A stretch of 9,773 bases of DNA from Actinomycetes bacterium (lineage in GTDB: Bacteria; Actinomycetota; Actinomycetes; Mycobacteriales; Mycobacteriaceae). How positions within the stretch are numbered: the stretch's first letter is position 1; each line of letters opens with the position of its first letter. The stretch is from the NCBI GenBank assembly GCA_023388385.1, contig JAEWGK010000171.1, positions 1-9,773 on the forward strand, in the 5' to 3' direction. A program made the position numbers and the translations under genes. Below are positions 1 through 9,773 of this stretch, piece after piece. The notes under the pieces were generated by a model. It was not told where the DNA came from, ran no database searches, and saw nothing but the letters and a program-made list of their open reading frames with translations.

Positions 1-1435
1 AGACGTCCGAGTCGGCCTTGAACGTCGTCAGCAGGTTCTCGGACATGTAGCCGGCGCCGCCGCACGCCTCGCGGCACTCCTGGATGGTGTTGGTGGCGTG
101 GGCCGTGCCGGCGACCTTGACGGCCGCGGCGCGGGACTCCATCTCACGCTGCCTCCATTGCTGCTCCTCGGTCGGGTTGGCCATGTCCCAGGCGCCGGCG
201 GCGATGGCCTCCTCCTGGTCGTGGATGCGCTCGATGATCTGGTTCTGCAGCAGCGCCAGCGCGTAGGAGCGGGCCAGGCGCGGCAGCAGGCGCAGGCGGT
301 GGGAGCGGTGGTCGATGAGTCGCTTCTCCTGGCCCGGCACGCCCTCGAACTGGCGGCGGCGCAGCGCGTAGCGCAGGGCGATGGTCAGCGCCGTGCGGGT
401 CGCCGCGCCGGCGGCGGCGCCGACGGAGATGCGGCCGCGGATGAGCGTGCCCAGCATCGTGAAGAACCGGCGATTCCGGGAGTCGATGGGGGAGGAGTAC
501 ACGCCGTGCTCGTCGACGTCGCCGAATCGGTTGAGCAGGGCCGTGCGCGGGACGCGGACGTGGTCGAACATGAGCATGCCGTTGTCGACGCCGACGAGGC
601 CGCCCTTGTGCCCGTGATCGGCGATGGTCACGCCCGGCATCGGGTTGCCGTCGGCGTCGCGGATGGGCACGACGAGGCAGTGGACGCCGTGGCTCTCGCC
701 CGGATCCCCGTTCTCGTCCGGCGTGTACAGCTGCGCGAAGACGGCGGCCATGCGGCCGTGGCGGGCGGCGTTGCCGATGTAGGTCTTCTGCGCCGACGGC
801 GACGGGGAGTGGATGACGAACTCGCCGGTGCCCCGGTCGTACGTCGCGGTCGTCTCCAGGTTCTGGACGTCGGAGCCGTGGCCGCGCTCGGTCATGGCGA
901 AGCAGCCGAGCAGGTCCAGGTTGATGATGTCCTTCACGGGCGCGCCGTGGGCCTCCGGGTCGGTGCCGAGGGCGTCGACGGCGCCGCCCCACAGGCCCCA
1001 CTGGACGCCGGACTTCACCATGACGGACAGATCGGCGTGGCCGATCATCTCCATGCCGGTCAGGGTCGCGCCGGTGGTGCCCGTGCCGCCGTGGGCGGCG
1101 GAGAAGGCGCCGGCGGGGATACCGAGGTCGCGGATGCGCTCGAGGCGGCCGATCAGGCGGTCGCGCATCTCGTCGAGTGGCAGCCCGACCTCGGGGCGGA
1201 AGTACGGGTCGTCGAGCGCCTCGCGGATGACGGCGCGGGTGTCGGCCCAGCGGCCGTCGAGCACGGCCTGCAGCGCCGCGGCGACCTCGGCACCCTGCGC
1301 CGGGTCGAATTCGCGGGGGAGCGTCGGGGGGCGGCCGCTGCGGGAGCGGTCGTCCTCGATGGCGGTGGCGCCGGCCGTCGTGGCATCGTCGGGGGCGTCG
1401 GTGGTGGGGTCGGTGGTGCTGGTGGTGCGGTCCAT
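1..1435 (-). CDS. Acyl-CoA oxidase/dehydrogenase family flavoprotein (C-terminus cut by window edge)
   Basis: The first 478 residues are visible and the frame stays open to the left edge. Family members run about 600-700 residues, so the C-terminal oxidase domain is missing. They oxidise acyl-CoA to trans-2-enoyl-CoA using FAD. Seen: a Thr/Asp-rich, probably disordered N-terminus (1-30); a helical N-domain; the flavin-region motif FAMTERGHGSDVQN (from 179); LLNRFGDV (300-307), typical of acyl-CoA oxidases; RGRISVGAA (about 332); and ECREACGGAGYM (ending about 464), also an oxidase hallmark. The usual catalytic Glu, in a FEGDN-type motif, is expected just beyond the edge, so catalysis cannot be judged. 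The ATG at 1435 is chosen because TATGAT lies 6 bases upstream and no Shine-Dalgarno is seen. It lies 82 bases behind the nuclease gene on the same strand but has its own promoter. Whether it is an oxidase or an FAD-dependent dehydrogenase is not settled by sequence; the family is confident. Confidence 0.9.
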   Translation of the reverse strand, partial: MDRTTSTTDPTTDAPDDATTAGATAIEDDRSRSGRPPTLPREFDPAQGAEVAAALQAVLDGRWADTRAVIREALDDPYFRPEVGLPLDEMRDRLIGRLERIRDLGIPAGAFSAAHGGTGTTGATLTGMEMIGHADLSVMVKSGVQWGLWGGAVDALGTDPEAHGAPVKDIINLDLLGCFAMTERGHGSDVQNLETTATYDRGTGEFVIHSPSPSAQKTYIGNAARHGRMAAVFAQLYTPDENGDPGESHGVHCLVVPIRDADGNPMPGVTIADHGHKGGLVGVDNGMLMFDHVRVPRTALLNRFGDVDEHGVYSSPIDSRNRRFFTMLGTLIRGRISVGAAAGAATRTALTIALRYALRRRQFEGVPGQEKRLIDHRSHRLRLLPRLARSYALALLQNQIIERIHDQEEAIAAGAWDMANPTEEQQWRQREMESRAAAVKVAGTAHATNTIQECREACGGAGYMSENLLTTFKADSDV

Positions 1436-1441
1436 GTCACG

Positions 1442-1468
1442 ATCATAGGGAAATTGTGATGGGTGCAA
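1442..1468 (-). promoter_or_regulatory. Promoter of the acyl-CoA oxidase-like gene, probably leaderless
   Basis: On the minus strand a -10 TATGAT (plus 1442-1447) ends 6 bases before the ATG at 1435. A possible -35 TTGCAC (plus 1463-1468) sits 15 bases upstream, a short spacer. The interval is AT-rich against very GC-rich surroundings. With this spacing transcription would begin at or next to the start codon. Prediction from spacing only. Confidence 0.55.
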
Positions 1469-1502
1469 CATAATTATTTTTCCGTGGGGGTGACTCGTGT
1501 GC

Positions 1503-1518
1503 ACCGGCCCGCGCCGGT
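1503..1518 (-). terminator. Weak hairpin at the end of the HNH nuclease gene
   Basis: A 6-bp perfect stem (ACCGGC / GCCGGT, loop of 4) begins in the last base of the nuclease stop codon. No U-tract follows on the minus strand, so it may slow or end transcription only weakly. In this GC-rich DNA such a stem could be chance. Confidence 0.25.
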
Positions 1519-2537
1519 CAGCCGCGCGGCGCCTCGCCGCCCGCCAGCAGCCCGGCGAGCCCCGGGTCGTCGGCCGCCGTGCACGTGTCCAGCCATTGGT
1601 CGATCGCCGCGCGCTCGGCCTCCGTCACCCACAGCCGGTAGCGATGCTTGACGACGACCTGGCGGGCCACGTACCGGCAGCGGAACGACGACGCCGGGGG
1701 CAGCCACGTTGCCGCGTCGCCCGCGCCCTTCGCCTGATTGGCGGGCCCGTCCGCGGCCAGGAGGTTGAGGGGATCGTTGGCCAGCGCCCGCCGTTCGTCG
1801 GGGGAGAGCTGCTGCGCGCCCTTCTGCCAGGCGTCCGCCAGCGCGACGACGTGATCGATCTGCACGTCCGCCGACGTGTCCCGCCCGCGCACGAACGGGA
1901 TGTCCCGTCCCGTGTACGGGTCGTGCAGCGTCCCCGACAGCGCGACGCAGCCGTTGGTGCCGGGCCTGACGGACAGATCCGACAGATCCCGCCGGAGGAT
2001 GTCGTTGCGCGTGTCGCAGCCGTTGCGCCCGTAGGCCACGGGCACGTCGTCGGACCAGCGCTGGCCGAACTCGTCGCGGTCGTACCCGGTCTTCGGGGCG
2101 CGGCCCTTCGTGGGCAGCTGCGCCAGCAGATCGCGAACGGCGGCGGCTCGGACGCCGGGGCCGGCCGGACTCGGGGCCGCCGGGGCCGTGGAGTCCGCCG
2201 GCGGGATCGGTGACGGCGCCGGATCCGGGCCGGGCGCCGGCGGAGTGCCGCCCGGCCACGGGTGCGCCGGATCGACGCCGGTGCCGTCGAGCGCCGGACC
2301 CGGGTCCCCGAGCTCCGGCAGGGACTCGTAGATCTCCCGGCCGCGATCGAGCCCCGCGCCGATGCGCTCGGCCAGGTCGGCGTCGCCGTCCGCGCCCGCC
2401 ACGCAGCCCGCGGCGCCGAGCGTCAGCGCCGCCAGCGCCGTCAGCGCGGCGGCCCGGACCCGTCGCGGGCGCGGGAGGCCGTCGCCGCGGCGTCGCACGG
2501 CACGCGCGCGCGGACGGGACCCGGGGATCGACGACAT
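1518..2537 (-). CDS. Exported HNH endonuclease family protein (DUF1524 / GmrSD C-terminal type)
   Basis: 339 residues. The N-terminus has a very basic n-region (Arg-rich, 8-28), a hydrophobic stretch (about 29-43) and C45 in the context LGAAGC, so it is a probable lipoprotein or at least Sec-exported. The -3 Ala is atypical for a lipobox. Residues about 78-128 form a Pro/Ala-rich linker. The catalytic part (about 130-319) contains NGCDTRND, SGTLHDPYTG, the core VQIDHVVALADAWQKGA (D228, H229), NDPLNL (N254-L259) and NQAKGAGD then WLPP (K270-P281), the standard layout of this HNH family. Cysteines C174, C197, C287 and C319 could form two disulfides, fitting an extracytoplasmic enzyme. The likely role is metal-dependent cleavage of extracellular or incoming DNA, for nutrients, uptake or competition; the target is unknown. 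The ATG at 2537 is supported by TATCAT 7 bases upstream. A GTG at codon 14 would also leave a signal peptide. It is divergent from gltBD. Confidence 0.9.
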   Translation of the reverse strand: MSSIPGSRPRARAVRRRGDGLPRPRRVRAAALTALAALTLGAAGCVAGADGDADLAERIGAGLDRGREIYESLPELGDPGPALDGTGVDPAHPWPGGTPPAPGPDPAPSPIPPADSTAPAAPSPAGPGVRAAAVRDLLAQLPTKGRAPKTGYDRDEFGQRWSDDVPVAYGRNGCDTRNDILRRDLSDLSVRPGTNGCVALSGTLHDPYTGRDIPFVRGRDTSADVQIDHVVALADAWQKGAQQLSPDERRALANDPLNLLAADGPANQAKGAGDAATWLPPASSFRCRYVARQVVVKHRYRLWVTEAERAAIDQWLDTCTAADDPGLAGLLAGGEAPRG

Positions 2538-2544
2538 GCCGACG

Positions 2545-2550
2545 ATGATA
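2545..2550 (-). promoter_or_regulatory. -10 element of the HNH nuclease gene, probably leaderless
   Basis: TATCAT on the minus strand ends 7 bases before the ATG at 2537, so the mRNA would start at the start codon. There is no Shine-Dalgarno and no convincing -35; the DNA about 17 bases upstream is GC-rich. Prediction only. Confidence 0.45.
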
Positions 2551-2588
2551 GAAAGGTGCCCGACAGTGCCGGGCGGGCCGCGCCGATT

Positions 2589-2659
2589 GGCGGGGGTGGG
2601 CCGTCGGGTGGTCCGCTGGCGGGGGTGGTGGCGCCGGAAACGCGGAGGCGGCGGGGGTG
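2589..2659. repeat. Three direct copies of GGCGGGGGTG
   Basis: The 10-mer GGCGGGGGTG occurs exactly at 2589-2598, 2618-2627 and 2650-2659, with start-to-start distances of 29 and 32 bases, roughly three helical turns. It lies in the non-coding interval between the nuclease start and the gltB core promoter. The plus strand here is strongly G-rich. It could bind a regulator or form unusual structure, or simply reflect G-rich composition. Confidence 0.7.
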
Positions 2660-2668
2660 ACCTGTCAC
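2657..2668. promoter_or_regulatory. Palindrome GTGAC-CT-GTCAC, possible operator
   Basis: A perfect 5-bp inverted repeat with a 2-base centre, overlapping the third G-rich repeat. It lies about 57 bases upstream of the predicted gltB -35 and about 120 bases upstream of the nuclease start. It matches no regulator consensus I can name with confidence. Operator role is inferred from symmetry and location only. Confidence 0.3.
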
Positions 2669-2712
2669 GTTTCTCCTGCGGATCGTGTTTCGGGCGTGTT
2701 ACATGACCTTTT

Positions 2713-2742
2713 CACATATGTGCATTGCGACATTATGCAATG
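2713..2742. promoter_or_regulatory. Two inverted repeats in the AT-rich gltB promoter core
   Basis: CACATATGTG (2713-2722) is a perfect 10-bp palindrome. It abuts CATTGC (2723-2728), which pairs with GCAATG (2737-2742) across 8 bases. The second repeat covers the predicted -35 and part of the spacer, so a bound protein would block polymerase. The regulator is not identified. The usual corynebacterial nitrogen repressor AmtR binds a CTAT-N6-ATAG type site, which I do not see here. Confidence 0.4.
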
Positions 2743-2753
2743 TGCGCTATATC
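2725..2753 (+). promoter_or_regulatory. Predicted gltBD promoter
   Basis: TTGCGA (-35, 2725-2730) and TATATC (-10, 2748-2753) are separated by 17 bases in the only AT-rich stretch upstream of gltB. Each matches the sigma-70 consensus at 4 of 6 positions. The start would lie near 2760, giving a leader of about 175 bases. A weaker alternative is TTTTCA (2709-2714) with CATTAT (2731-2736). Confidence 0.45.
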
Positions 2754-2756
2754 ACA
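2741..2756. promoter_or_regulatory. GlxR-like (cAMP receptor family) binding site
   Basis: TGTGCGCTATATCACA matches the corynebacterial GlxR consensus TGTGANNTANNTCACA at 11 of 12 defined positions; the only mismatch is C for A in the left arm. It overlaps the predicted -10 of gltB, where binding would normally repress. It would couple glutamate synthase expression to carbon status. The consensus is established; binding here is inferred. Confidence 0.55.
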
Positions 2757-2845
2757 CTGACGCCGTGACCTGCGGGAATAAGTCTCACCTCAGTTTCGCG
2801 TAGTCCACGGCGACCAGGAAAGGTAATTCACGTCACGCCCATCCG

Positions 2846-2876
2846 GGCACCCGTCCGTGCCGGACGGCGGCCGTCC
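2846..2876 (+). promoter_or_regulatory. Mutually exclusive hairpins in the gltB leader
   Basis: Three stems share arms: GGCAC/GTGCC (2846-2850 with 2857-2861), CCGTCC/GGACGG (2851-2856 with 2862-2867) and GGACGG/CCGTCC (2862-2867 with 2871-2876). Only one or two can form at once. A further CCGTCC lies at 2906-2911, just before the ribosome binding site. The layout resembles an attenuator, but no terminator U-tract or convincing leader peptide accompanies it, and in GC-rich DNA such pairings also arise by chance. Confidence 0.3.
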
Positions 2877-2918
2877 CCAGGCCGCGCGGTCTGGCCCGGG
2901 CGACGCCGTCCGAGAGAG

Positions 2919-2925
2919 AAGGGGG
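2919..2925 (+). promoter_or_regulatory. Ribosome binding site deciding the gltB start
   Basis: AAGGGGG, one mismatch from AAGGAGG, sits 9 bases before ATG 2935. This supports 2935 over the in-frame GTG at 2857, which would add 26 residues of low-complexity sequence unlike the family. Confidence 0.7.
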
Positions 2926-2934
2926 CCGCAGCCC

Positions 2935-7516
<4,582 letters not shown>

Positions 7517-7524
<8 letters not shown>

Positions 7525-9088
7525 CCCCAAGGGATTCCTCAAGCACCGCCGCGAGGAGCCGGCGCACCGTCCCGTCCCGCTGCGCCTCATGGACTCGCGC
7601 GAGGTCTACGAGCAGGCGCGCGAGGGCCTCATCGGCGAGCAGGCCACCCGCTGCATGGACTGCGGCGTGCCGTTCTGCCACGCGGCCTGCCCGCTGGGCA
7701 ACATCATCCCGGAGTGGAACGACCTGGTCCGCCAGGACCGCTGGCGCGAGGCGTTTGACCGCCTCCACGCCACGAACAACTTCCCAGAGTGGACCGGCCG
7801 GCTGTGCCCGGCCCCCTGCGAGGGCGGCTGCGTCCTGGCCATCAACGACGACGCGGTGACCATCAAGAACATCGAGCTGGCCATTGCCGAGCGCGGCTTC
7901 GAGGAGAACTGGGTCCGCCCGATCCCGGCGTCCTTCGACACCGGCCAGTCCGTCGCCGTCGTCGGCTCGGGTCCCGCCGGTCTGGCTGCGGCGCAGCAGC
8001 TGACCCGGGCGGGCCACGCCGTCACCGTGTTCGAGCGCGACGACCGCATCGGCGGCCTCATGCGCTACGGCGTGCCGGACTACAAGATGGAGGCCCGCTG
8101 GCTGGACCGCCGCCTGGAGCAGATGGAGGCCGAGGGCACCGTCTTCGTCACCGGCGTCTCCCCGAACGCGGCCCAGCTCGCCGAGTTCGACGCCGTCGTG
8201 CTGGCCACCGGCGCCCCGGTGCCGCGCGACCTGCCGGTCGACGGCCGCGACCTCGACGGCGTCCACCAGGCGATGGAGTACCTGCCGCAGGAGAACCGCC
8301 GCATCGCCGGCGACTACGGTGACGAGGGTCGCCCGGCCATCGACGCCCGCGGCAAGAAGGTCGTCGTCATCGGCGGTGGCGACACCGGCATCGACTGCTT
8401 CGGCACCGCGCTGCGCCAGGGTGCGGCGTCCGTCACCCAGCTGGACATCCGCCCCCGGGCGCCGAAGTCCCGCGCCGCGTCCACCCCGTGGCCGATGTAC
8501 CCGCTGCAGTGGCGCGTCGCGACGGCCCACGAGGAGGGCGAGTACGTCGTCGACGGCTCGGAGACCGCCGAGCAGGTGGAGGCCCTGGGGCTGGCGGCAC
8601 GCAAGGGCGGCGCCACCCTCGGCGAGCGCGTCTTCAACGCCAACACCGTGTCCTTCCACGGCGAGGACGGCAAGGTCACCGGCCTGTCCGCCAACGAGGT
8701 CGCCGTCATCGACGGCCGCCGCGTGCCGATGGAGGACACCGACTTCGAGCTCGACGCTGACCTCGTGCTCATCGCGCTGGGCTTCACCGGCGCCGAGCGC
8801 GGCGGCCTGGCCCACGAGCTGGGCCTGCGCTTCGACGAGCGCGGCCGCATGGTCCGCGACGGCGACTACCGCGCAGCCACCGGCGCGGCGGCCGACCGCA
8901 CCGGCCGCCCGACGGCGGACTTCGACCGCCCGGTCTTCATCGCCGGCGACAACGGCCGCGGCGCCTCGCTCATCGTGTGGGCCATCGCGGAGGGCCGCGC
9001 CTGCGCGGAGGCCGTCGACCGCCACCTCATGGGCGAGTCCAACCTGCCGCGCGCGGTCGAGCCGACCGACCAGCCGATCGGCGTCTAG
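7517..9088 (+). CDS. gltD: Glutamate synthase (NADPH) small subunit, GltD
   Basis: 523 residues, somewhat longer than the usual 470-490. It oxidises NADPH and passes electrons through FAD and [4Fe-4S] clusters to GltB. The N-terminal cluster region has C46, C49, C54, C58 ([13 protein letters not shown]) followed by [12 protein letters not shown], then C97, C101, C105 ([12 protein letters not shown]). The FAD Rossmann motif is VVGSGPAG (148-155) with [15 protein letters not shown] downstream. The second dinucleotide site is [12 protein letters not shown] (282-293), for NADPH. The C-terminal FAD motif reads [15 protein letters not shown], where many homologues have a form like AGDMRRGQSLVVWAI. 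Part of the extra length is the loop carrying [14 protein letters not shown] just before this motif. It starts inside the gltB stop region (ATGGCTGA, 8-base overlap) with a good ribosome binding site, and ends before a strong terminator. All key cysteines and glycines are present. Confidence 0.97.
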
Positions 9089-9150
9089 CGCGAAGGGCGG
9101 GGCGGTGCCGGGCGTGACAATTCGGCGCCGCATCGCCGCCCCCGCCGCGC

Positions 9151-9168
9151 ACCGCGCATCGGCGCGGT
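9151..9168 (+). terminator. First of two tandem hairpins after gltD
   Basis: ACCGCGC and GCGCGGT form a perfect 7-bp stem around the loop ATCG, directly abutting the larger terminator hairpin. It may stabilise the 3' end of the gltBD mRNA or assist termination; it has no T-tract of its own. Confidence 0.4.
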
Positions 9169-9207
9169 ACGGGGCGTTCCGGGAAGCCTTCCCGGGACGC
9201 CCCGTTT
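9169..9207 (+). terminator. Rho-independent terminator of gltBD
   Basis: A 17-bp stem (9169-9185 with 9189-9205, one G-T wobble, loop GCC) is followed by a short T-run ending at 9207. It begins 81 bases after the gltD stop codon. The T-tract is short, as is common in high-GC actinobacteria. Its right arm covers where the -35 of the next gene would lie. Confidence 0.8.
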
Positions 9208-9210
9208 CCG

Positions 9211-9216
9211 TATGCT
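9211..9216 (+). promoter_or_regulatory. -10 element of the YbjQ-family gene, probably leaderless
   Basis: TATGCT ends 7 bases before ATG 9224, placing transcription start at the start codon. No Shine-Dalgarno precedes it and no clear -35 is visible; that region is the terminator's right arm. This argues against the in-frame ATG at 9212, which lies inside the hexamer. Confidence 0.5.
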
Positions 9217-9223
9217 CAGGCCC

Positions 9224-9544
9224 ATGATCATGACGACGACGAACTCCGTCCAGGGCCGGGACATCGACCAGTACCTCCGCATCGTGTCGTCCGAGGCGAT
9301 CTCGGGCGTGAACCTCTTCAAGGACTTCGGCGCGGGCATCCGCAACCTCGTCGGCGGCCGCGCGGCGACGTACGAGCGAGAGCTGGCGAACACGCGCGAG
9401 GAGGCGCTGCGCGAGATCTACGAGCGCGCGCAGCAGATGGGCGCCCACGCCGTCGTGGGCGTGGACATCGACTACGAGGTGCTGGGCGCCGACAACGGCA
9501 TGCTCATGGTGTCCGTGTCGGGCACCGCGGTGACGCTGAAGTAG
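9224..9544 (+). CDS. YbjQ/UPF0145 family protein (putative heavy-metal-binding domain)
   Basis: 106 residues, the usual length for this small cytoplasmic family, which assembles into oligomeric rings in solved structures and whose function is unproven; the metal-binding label is a family name only. Seen: an N-terminal strand region, then [20 protein letters not shown] (27-46), [20 protein letters not shown] (helix, 50-69), [13 protein letters not shown] (73-85) and [11 protein letters not shown] (93-103), all matching the E. coli YbjQ pattern closely. There are no cysteines. Start: ATG 9224 is preferred because of TATGCT 7 bases upstream; ATG 9230 is possible, and ATG 9212 unlikely. It follows the gltBD terminator, so it is probably its own transcription unit; the link to glutamate synthesis is position only. 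Confidence 0.92.
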   Translation: MIMTTTNSVQGRDIDQYLRIVSSEAISGVNLFKDFGAGIRNLVGGRAATYERELANTREEALREIYERAQQMGAHAVVGVDIDYEVLGADNGMLMVSVSGTAVTLK

Positions 9545-9600
9545 CCGGCCGCGCTCCGCGCGCGGTGCCCGCGCCGTGCGCGCGCTCCGCGTGGCGGCGT

Positions 9601-9636
9601 CCCCCGTCCGCGCCGGGTCGCCGGCGCGCGCGGGGG
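9601..9636. terminator. Hairpin between convergent genes, possible two-way terminator
   Basis: An imperfect stem (9601-9616 with 9621-9636, one mismatch, one wobble, loop of 4) lies 57 bases after the YbjQ-family stop and 56 bases after the end of the convergent gene. A smaller stem, CCGCGC/GCGCGG (9549-9554 with 9560-9565), directly follows the stop. Neither has a clear T-tract, so termination is inferred from position. Nothing else is seen in 9545-9691. Confidence 0.4.
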
Positions 9637-9691
9637 TTCGCGCATGCGCGGGGTGCGCGTTCGCGTGACGACGGGACCCGCCCGGCGCCCG

Positions 9692-9773
9692 TCACCACCA
9701 GTAGACGGGGTACTCCAGCCGGCGGGAGCGGACGGCGGCCCAGCCGCAGGCGACGACGAGGACGGCGCCGGCG
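9692..9773 (-). CDS. C-terminal end of an unidentified, probably membrane-associated protein (partial)
   Basis: Only the last 26 codons and the TGA stop are in the window; the start lies beyond the right edge. The visible tail is a hydrophobic stretch (AGAVLVVACGWAAV) followed by a basic RSRR turn and the ending LEYPVYWW. This looks like a final transmembrane helix with a positively charged, probably cytoplasmic tail. Codon choice is GC-rich like its neighbours. It is convergent with the YbjQ-family gene. I do not recognise the family. The fragment is short enough that the open frame alone proves little; the hydrophobic-then-basic pattern and the space free of other genes support it. Confidence 0.5.
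   Translation of the reverse strand, partial: AGAVLVVACGWAAVRSRRLEYPVYWW

Noticed and set aside
98..1459. A 453-codon plus-strand open frame opposite the acyl-CoA oxidase-like gene
   Set aside because: The minus-strand frame carries clear family motifs; this one is Gly/Ala/Val-rich shadow sequence.
1455..1470. A GlxR-like half site upstream of the oxidase-like gene
   Set aside because: Left arm TGTGA is perfect, but the right arm reads CAACA and the central TA is absent; too weak to call.
1462..1505. Inverted repeat GGTGCA / TGCACC between the nuclease and oxidase-like genes
   Set aside because: 6-bp arms more than 30 bases apart in GC-rich DNA; expected by chance.
2547..2554. A GATAGAAA element resembling half of an AmtR site
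   Set aside because: No matching CTAT half at the required distance, and it overlaps the nuclease -10 hexamer.
2765..2803. A 12-residue GTG-started leader peptide upstream of gltB
   Set aside because: No Shine-Dalgarno, no run of Glu or Gln codons, and no linked terminator hairpin; chance frame.
2857..2934. An N-terminal extension of GltB from GTG 2857
   Set aside because: The 26 extra residues are low-complexity, have no family counterpart, and ATG 2935 has a good ribosome site and the expected short propeptide before Cys19.

Overview
This window reads as ordinary chromosomal DNA from a high-GC actinobacterium, most likely a Corynebacterium or a close relative. The reasons are codons that almost always end in G or C, actinobacterial versions of every protein, a GlxR-like (Crp/Fnr family) box, and three genes whose -10 hexamer sits only 6-7 bases before the ATG, as expected for the leaderless mRNAs common in this group. 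The genus is an inference; no rRNA or other marker gene is present.

Left part (minus strand): an acyl-CoA oxidase/dehydrogenase-type flavoenzyme runs off the left edge, so its C-terminus is missing. Behind it, with its own promoter, is an exported HNH (DUF1524/GmrSD C-terminal type) nuclease with a lipoprotein-like signal, a proline-rich linker and a four-cysteine catalytic domain.

Centre: a control region of about 400 bases (2538-2934) separates the nuclease from the divergent gltBD operon. It holds three copies of a G-rich 10-mer, an AT-rich core promoter with inverted repeats and a GlxR-like box, and a GC-rich structured leader. GltB (large subunit) and GltD (small subunit) overlap by 8 bases. 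Together they form NADPH-dependent glutamate synthase (GOGAT), which makes two glutamates from glutamine and 2-oxoglutarate and is the second half of the GS-GOGAT ammonium assimilation cycle. Both look intact, with all expected cofactor and catalytic motifs.

Right part: a strong hairpin ends gltBD and runs straight into the promoter of a small YbjQ/UPF0145 gene. A GC-rich spacer with terminator-like hairpins follows, then the last 26 codons of a convergent, probably membrane-associated protein that enters from the right edge.

I found no mobile element, CRISPR array, RNA gene or clearly new multi-gene system. The points most worth checking are regulatory: the gltB upstream region (GlxR-like box, G-rich repeats, alternative hairpins, a possible decayed second copy of the gltB start) and the leaderless starts.
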